A DNA stretch of 64,000 nt from Odiellus spinosus (lineage: Eukaryota; Arthropoda; Arachnida; Opiliones; Phalangiidae): contig CAWUCO010000002.1 in NCBI GenBank assembly GCA_963920705.1, forward strand, positions 124,001 through 188,000. The letters are read 5' to 3'. The position numbers and the translations under genes are program-made. Position 1 is the first letter of the stretch. Each line of letters starts with the position of its first letter. Below the pieces are notes generated by a model that was given only the letters and a program-made list of their open reading frames with translations, made no database searches and was not told the DNA's origin. Shown piece by piece: positions 58,058-64,000 of the stretch.

Positions 58058-60822
58058 TTGTGGTTTGTTTATTACAAAACAAAAGGCGAGTTTTTTTAAT
58101 GATACTGTTAATATCAATTCATTTTCGTGGGGAACTAACAATTCTTAATCGTGTTTCTGTGTAGCTTTAACCTTTTTAAAACTATCATATAACCGATCTA
58201 GCGAGAATACGGGGCTGAAATGTGAATTTGAACGAATTGGAGGGCAGTTTTTATCGAATTTGGGAGGACGTAATTTAGCGTCTCTTCTTTCGAGAAGAAT
58301 CGAACAAAAATATGACGATGAAAAGGGGGTACGAAAAAATGCATTCCGTGTTCTGACGGTATTAAGCCTGTGTTAGCGATGATGTTAAGGGGTGTATATA
58401 ATTTATAAGGGGAAGAAAATTTTCCCGTAGATGATGAAAACATCGACTTTATATCGTATTTATGGAATGGTTAGCCTTGTCCCGGTTCTCAGCGGCTACG
58501 TGTTAACACCGCCAATGTAGTCAACCTCCTCATTCCTTATCGTTTTCATCCACGGACTAATCATTCCGAGGACCGCTTGATGTTAGCCATTTCCACGCCC
58601 CCCTCAATTTGTCACAGCCATCCCTCGCGAAGATTTTCTATAAAACCAACGCGTTCGAAGATAGACTTGACGAATACTGGACTGTGGAATATTCTATTAA
58701 CGGGCCGATTTTAACGTTCAAATGCGAAGATTTTTATTTTGTTTTTTTTTTAAATATTTCGATTTTTTTTTTCGTTAGTCAAAGAATTAATTACTAACCA
58801 AAAAATATGTCTATAAAAATGTAATTATCCAAGAAACAATGTCTTGTCTAGTGCTCCCAATTGAGGACAGATATCTGTTTGGTCCACAGATAAACTTATG
58901 GTTTTTTTAACTGGTTCAAAATCGGATACGAATTTTTTAATCCAACTACGAGAAAGTTATTTATATAATGATTTTATCTGTATTTTAACAGCGCCATCTA
59001 TCTGCCAGTGAACTGAGGAACGCTTTTTTAAATGAATACTCGCTTAAAGAATGAATTAGAAAGATTGTGAAGTAATTGCGCGTTATTTCGCGAAAAATAA
59101 TAATGGAATTCGAGTTAAATTGACAGTTATCCGAGTATCGGTTATAACCCGTAAATATCTGCCTAAAAAATGGAATTCGTTTGGATATATAATTTGTATA
59201 GAAAAATCAGTTAAAAAGAGATTTATTTGTAGTAGAAATTATCTAAATGTGGTGTATAATTACTGTAATAGATGTCTTAACTAATAGAGCTCGGAGTTCG
59301 TACATCTTTTGTTACAATTGAATAAGAGCATCGTGAATGTCAGCCGGATGAAACAATATCAATTTCTTATTCGACTTAACGGCAAAAATTATATTCATAC
59401 TCATTGTATGAAATTGATACGAGTTATTCAATCGCCGATAAGAAAATTTGAAACTCGATTTTCTTACCGGATATTAACCCAAATTAACATCTCGAAGCTA
59501 TAGAATGTAGTAATTTAGTAGCTGATTCTTTAGCTTTAGATTAAAACATAATTATTATATTCCATTCTAACACGGATTTCGAGAAACGTCTTATTTTTAT
59601 CTTCGTGACACTGGGGAAAATTCTCTAACTTTTCTGGATTTTATCGTAAACGATAAGTGATAACTTTACCGGGCGGGACCTTATCGATCGTTCGCTAAAT
59701 CCGTATTCTCTAACTCGCGCGCTCGATTTACGATAAGCAATAGTACGATAACTTTAAAAACGGTAAAAAACCGTACTTTTGTTAAAAAAAACATTTTTCG
59801 TTAGGCTTAGCTCTAAAATGAAAACGTTTTACAAAGTTTTTTTCCATTTTCATTGGGATTTATAGGATCCTTGGAATTCATTTAAATAAGAAAAAAAAGA
59901 AACAGAAAAGAAAGGTTATTTAAAGCCATTCTAAACTAATTAATAATTATTGAACTTGCTATGAAACTTTGATTTAAAACGAGGCTAAAAGTGAAGGAAT
60001 TTCAAGTATGAATGTGTAACCACTTAAACTCTTATTTAGCCTAATCCACACCGACAATATTGAAGTATTTAATATAAAAATTGATTCTTTAGTTTTAACT
60101 TGAAATAAGGATGTATTTACAGACTAGAAATGCGACGGAGAGAGTGCTAAGAAAGGAACAGTAGAAATAGTTGTAATGCCATATGTAAGTGGTTGAAAAA
60201 GCAAGCGATAAAATGGATTTCATTCAAATTGTTTTTATTCAAACTGATTCACATTATTGATACACAAAGCACATTTTATTCACTGTTACAAGAATTATTA
60301 AACCGGCTTAGGTACAGATTTTACAATTAACACGGAGAAAAAATTTAAATCAGGAAATATATTTCAAAAACAAGTTTACGGATAAATTCGACATACCTAG
60401 CTAGAAGTTCTAATTGCCCTTGCAAAATTATTAATGTTTGCGAGTGACACGGGTATTTTATGACGAAACATGGCAATTCTAGATAAATGTCCAACTTCTT
60501 CAAAATCGGTTGCGGTATGAGTAATATTTTCGAAATTTATCTTTCCAAAAGTCATGAAAAATATTTAAGATCTATACACCGAGACTTCCGTAGTTTTATC
60601 CCGTTTATTTATACGGTATTCTTGGCTTTTTAAATTTTAAGCGTAGAAACAGTTTGGTTGCGGGATCTCTTTCACATTCCTAGCAAATTTACTGTCAGTG
60701 GTACTTGTAGAATTTCCTACGGTATCTGGTATCCAACTTTTAAATCGTGATAAAATTCAGCAGAAAATCAACATACGCAACACTGAAAAATGATAAACGT
60801 GTTACTTAGCTACGTAGAAATC
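58058..60822. other. Upstream region of homeobox-type exon, no gene seen
   Basis: Probably holds the 5' UTR and regulatory DNA of the - strand gene at 57613-58057. Open frames at 58198-58443, 58609-58797 and 59309-59503 show no domain. AT-rich, with no tandem repeat of note. Confidence 0.4.
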
Positions 60823-60981
60823 AACAAGATGGTCAAGCCCATAGGAATAGCTAGACCCATGACATTGTAAAAGAGGCTGAAAAGAATTATGCTATAGCAG
60901 GGGCTCGTTATGCATGCATAAACGCTCTTTGATCAATTTGAATGGCGTTTCGAGATTCCTTTAAACACGAAGTTGCGTAAA
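60823..60981 (+). repeat. Left flank of 14-bp satellite element, locus 2
   Basis: 60823-60945 nearly matches 8499-8616 (AACAAGATGGTCAAGCCC to GCTCTTTGATCAATTTGAA). The last ~35 bp before the array (TGGCGTTTCGAGATTCC onward) are absent at locus 1. Confidence 0.85.
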
Positions 60982-63676
60982 GTTTTTCAAATCATGTTTT
61001 TCAAATCATGTTTTTCAAATCATGTTTTTCAAATCATGTTTTTCAAATCTGGTTTTTCAAATCTGGTTTTTCAAATCTGGTTTTTCAAATCTGGTTTTTC
61101 AAATCTGGTTTTTCAAATCTGGTTTTTCAAATCTGGTTTTTCAAATCTGGTTTTTCAAATCTGGTTTTTCAAATCTGGTTTTTCAAATCTGGTTTTTCAA
61201 ATCTGGTTTTTCAAATCTGGTTTTTCAAATCTGGTTTTTCAAATCTGGTTTTTCAAATCTGGTTTTTCAAATCTGGTTTTTCAAATCTGGTTTTTCAAAT
61301 CTGGTTTTTCAAATCTGGTTTTTCAAATCTGGTTTTTCAAATCTGGTTTTTCAAATCTGGTTTTTCAAATCTGGTTTTTCAAATCTGGTTTTTCAAATCT
61401 GGTTTTTCAAATCTGGTTTTTCAAATCTGGTTTTTCAAATCTGGTTTTTCAAATCTGGTTTTTCAAATCTGGTTTTTCAAATCTGGTTTTTCAAATCTGG
61501 TTTTTCAAATCTGGTTTTTCAAATCTGGTTTTTCAAATCTGGTTTTTCAAATCTGGTTTTTCAAATCTGGTTTTTCAAATCTGGTTTTTCAAATCTGGTT
61601 TTTCAAATCTGGTTTTTCAAATCTGGTTTTTCAAATCTGGTTTTTCAAATCTGGTTTTTCTAATCTGGTCTTTCAAATCTGGTCTTTCAAATCTGGTCGT
61701 TCAAATCTGGTCGTTCAAATCTGGTCGTTCAAATCTGGTCGTTCAAATCAGGTCGTTCAAATCAGGTCGTTCAAATCAGGTCTTTCAAATCAGGTCTTTC
61801 AAATCAGGTCTTTCAAATCAGGTTTTTCAAATCAGGTTTTTCAAATCAGGTTTTTCAAATCAGGTTTTTCAAATCAGGTTTTTCAAATCAGGTTTTTCAA
61901 ATCAGGTTTTTCAAATCAGGTTTTTCAAATCAGGTTTTTCAAATCAGGTTTTTCAAATCAGGTTTTTCAAATCAGGTTTTTCAAATCAGGTTTTTCAAAT
62001 CAGGTTTTTCAAATCAGGTTTTTCAAATCAGGTTTTTCAAATCAGGTTTTTCAAATCAGGTTTTTCAAATCAGGTTTTTCAAATCAGGTTTTTCAAATCT
62101 GGTTTTTCAAATCTGGTTTTTCAAATCTGGTTTTTCAAATCTGGTTTTTCAAATCTGGTTTTTCAAATCTGGTTTTTCAAATCTGGTTTTTCAAATCTGG
62201 TTTTTCAAATCTGGTTTTTCAAATCTGGTTTTTCAAATCTGGTTTTTCAAATCTGGTTTTTCAAATCTGGTTTTTCAAATCTGGTTTTTCAAATCTGGTT
62301 TTTCAAATCTGGTTTTTCAAATCTGGTTTTTCAAATCTGGTTTTTCAAATCTGGTTTTTCAAATCTGGTTTTTCAAATCTGGTTTTTCAAATCTGGTTTT
62401 TCAAATCTGGTTTTTCAAATCTGGTTTTTCAAATCTGGTTTTTCAAATCTGGTTTTTCAAATCTGGTTTTTCAAATCTGGTTTTTCAAATCTGGTTTTTC
62501 AAATCTGGTTTTTCAAATCTGGTTTTTCAAATCTGGTTTTTCAAATCTGGTTTTTCAAATCTGGTTTTTCAAATCTGGTTTTTCAAATCTGGTCTTTCAA
62601 ATCTGGTCTTTCAAATCTGGTTTTTCAAATCTGGTCTTTCAAATCTGGTCTTTCAAATCTGGTCTTTCAAATCTGGTCTTTCAAATCTGGTCTTTCAAAT
62701 CTGGTCTTTCAAATCTGGTCTTTCAAATCTGGTCTTTCAAATCTGGTCTTTCAAATCTGGTCTTTCAAATCTGGTCTTTCAAATCTGGTCTTTCAAATCT
62801 GGTCTTTCAAATCTGGTCTTTCAAATCTGGTCTTTCAAATCAGGTCTTTCAAATCAGGTCTTTCAAATCAGGTTTTTCAAATCAGGTTTTTCAAATCAGG
62901 TTTTTCAAATCAGGTTTTTCAAATCAGGTTTTTCAAATCAGGTTTTTCAAATCAGGTTTTTCAAATCAGGTTTTTCAAATCAGGTTTTTCAAATCAGGTT
63001 TTTCAAATCAGGTTTTTCAAATCAGGTTTTTCAAATCAGGTTTTTCAAATCAGGTTTTTCAAATCAGGTTTTTCAAATCAGGTTTTTCAAATCAGGTTTT
63101 TCAAATCAGGTTTTTCAAATCAGGTTTTTCAAATCAGGTTTTTCAAATCAGGTTTTTCAAATCAGGTTTTTCAAATCAGGTTTTTGAAATCAGGTTTTTC
63201 AAATCAGGTTTTTCAAATCAGGTTTTTGAAATCAGGTTTTTGAAATCAGGTTTTTGAAATCAGGTTTTTGAAATCAGGTTTTTGAAATCAGGTTTTTGAA
63301 ATCAGGTTTTTGAAATCAGGTTTTTGAAATCAGGTTTTTGAAATCAGGTTTTTGAAATCAGGTTTTTGAAATCAGGTTTTTGAAATCAGGTTTTTCAAAT
63401 CAGGTTTTTCAAATCAGGTTTTTCAAATCAGGTTTTTCAAATCAGGTTTTTCAAATCAGGTTTTTCAAATCAGGTTTTTCAAATCAGGTTTTTCAAATCA
63501 GGTTTTTCAAATCAGGTTTTTCAAATCAGGTTTTTCAAATCAGGTTTTTCAAATCAGGTTTTTCAAATCAGGTTTTTCAAATCAGGTTTTTCAAATCAGG
63601 TTTTTCAAATCAGGTTTTTCAAATCAGGTTTTTCAAATCAGGTTTTTCAAATCATATTTTTCAAATCATATTTTTC
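60982..63676 (+). repeat. 14-bp satellite locus 2 (TTTTTCAAATCTGG/CAGG family)
   Basis: About 192 monomers. Order: four TTTTTCAAATCATG units, a long TTTTTCAAATCTGG block, TCTGGTCTTTC then TCTGGTCGTTC units, AATCAGG blocks, then a second round CTGG, CTGG with CTTTC, CAGG (62096-63180), about 14 TTTTTGAAATCAGG units (63183-63380), CAGG again, and two CATA units at the right edge. No CpG except in the few GTCGTTC units. The long open frames are again a consequence of the stop-free monomer. Confidence 0.96.
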
Positions 63677-64000
63677 AACTTGGCTACCTGTGAACGCGTC
63701 TTTGTATCTAATCTTTATTAATTTATCTTGGATACCCGTGTGAAAGCGGCTTTATATCTAATCTTTATTAATATATCTTGGATACTCGTGTGAAATCGGC
63801 TTTGTATCTAATCGTTATGTATTTATCTTGGATACCCGTGTGTACGCGGCTTTATATCTAATCTTATTTTTTCTTTGATACCAGTCTGAACGCGGATTTA
63901 TATCTAATCTTTATTAATTTATCTTGGATACACGTGTGAACGTGGCTTCATATCGAATATTTATTAATTTTTAACTTAGATACCCGTGCGAACAGGCATT
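63677..64000 (+). repeat. ~50-bp tandem repeats right of satellite locus 2
   Basis: Same repeats and same order as 29467 onward (CTTGGATACCCGTGTGAA, CGGCTTTATATCTAAT, then a CTTTGATACCAGTCTGAA unit). Cut by the window end, so the downstream TATA module seen at locus 1 cannot be checked here. Confidence 0.9.

Noticed and set aside
58058..58141. Upstream extension of the homeobox-type exon to 58141
   Set aside because: It would need a TTG start; the first ATG with a good context is 58057, and the extra peptide looks like translated UTR.
60973..63721. Open frames of 113-756 codons in the second 14-bp array
   Set aside because: Same artefact as in the first array.

Overview
The window looks like repeat-dominated DNA from an arthropod, probably an insect. 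The evidence is a spliced ionotropic-receptor (IR) gene on the + strand, the first coding exon of a homeobox-type transcription factor on the - strand, and a mobile-element mix of an APE-type LINE, a canonical Helitron and a PIF/IS4EU-like DDE transposon with a SWIM zinc finger. No bacterial operons, rRNA, tRNA or CRISPR were recognised. Species cannot be told from the sequence.

Layout. 1-8.37 kb holds three arrays of a 100-bp satellite, alternating with an ~0.8-kb composite repeat and a ~750-bp flank that carries foldback (inverted-repeat) DNA. One copy of a dispersed 'TATA-to-hairpin' element (2.29-3.12 kb) sits among them. 8.5-29.5 kb is one enormous 14-bp satellite (about 1,490 monomers) in three zones, with higher-order duplications inside. 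29.5-30.5 kb carries ~50-bp repeats, a TATA-containing AT-rich segment and three 79-bp hairpin repeats. 30.64-33.1 kb is a dead LINE (EN + RT, - strand). 33.15-38.75 kb is the 3' part of an IR gene with one in-frame TGA; its last intron contains a 16-bp minisatellite and an LTR-like tandem duplication. 38.9-41.55 kb holds copies of another dispersed repeat, one split by a Helitron inserted precisely between A and T. 44.7-47.7 kb has two more TATA-to-hairpin elements. 49.06-53.74 kb is a giant inverted repeat built from two copies of one DDE transposon. 55.71-57.46 kb is a non-autonomous element with CACTG termini. 57.61-58.06 kb is the homeobox-type exon. 60.8-64.0 kb is a second 14-bp array with the same left and right flanks as the first.

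Most notable. The two 14-bp arrays lie 52 kb apart but share an ~105-bp left flank and a ~50-bp-repeat right flank, so the satellite looks like the cargo of a dispersed element rather than a stand-alone satellite. The right-hand module (50-bp repeats, AT-rich block, TATA box followed by CGTTCG or CGTTTCG, body, CAGA tract, strong hairpin) recurs without the satellite at other places in the window. The huge open frames across the arrays (up to about 6,500 codons) follow from a 14-bp monomer that lacks stop codons and should not be annotated as proteins.
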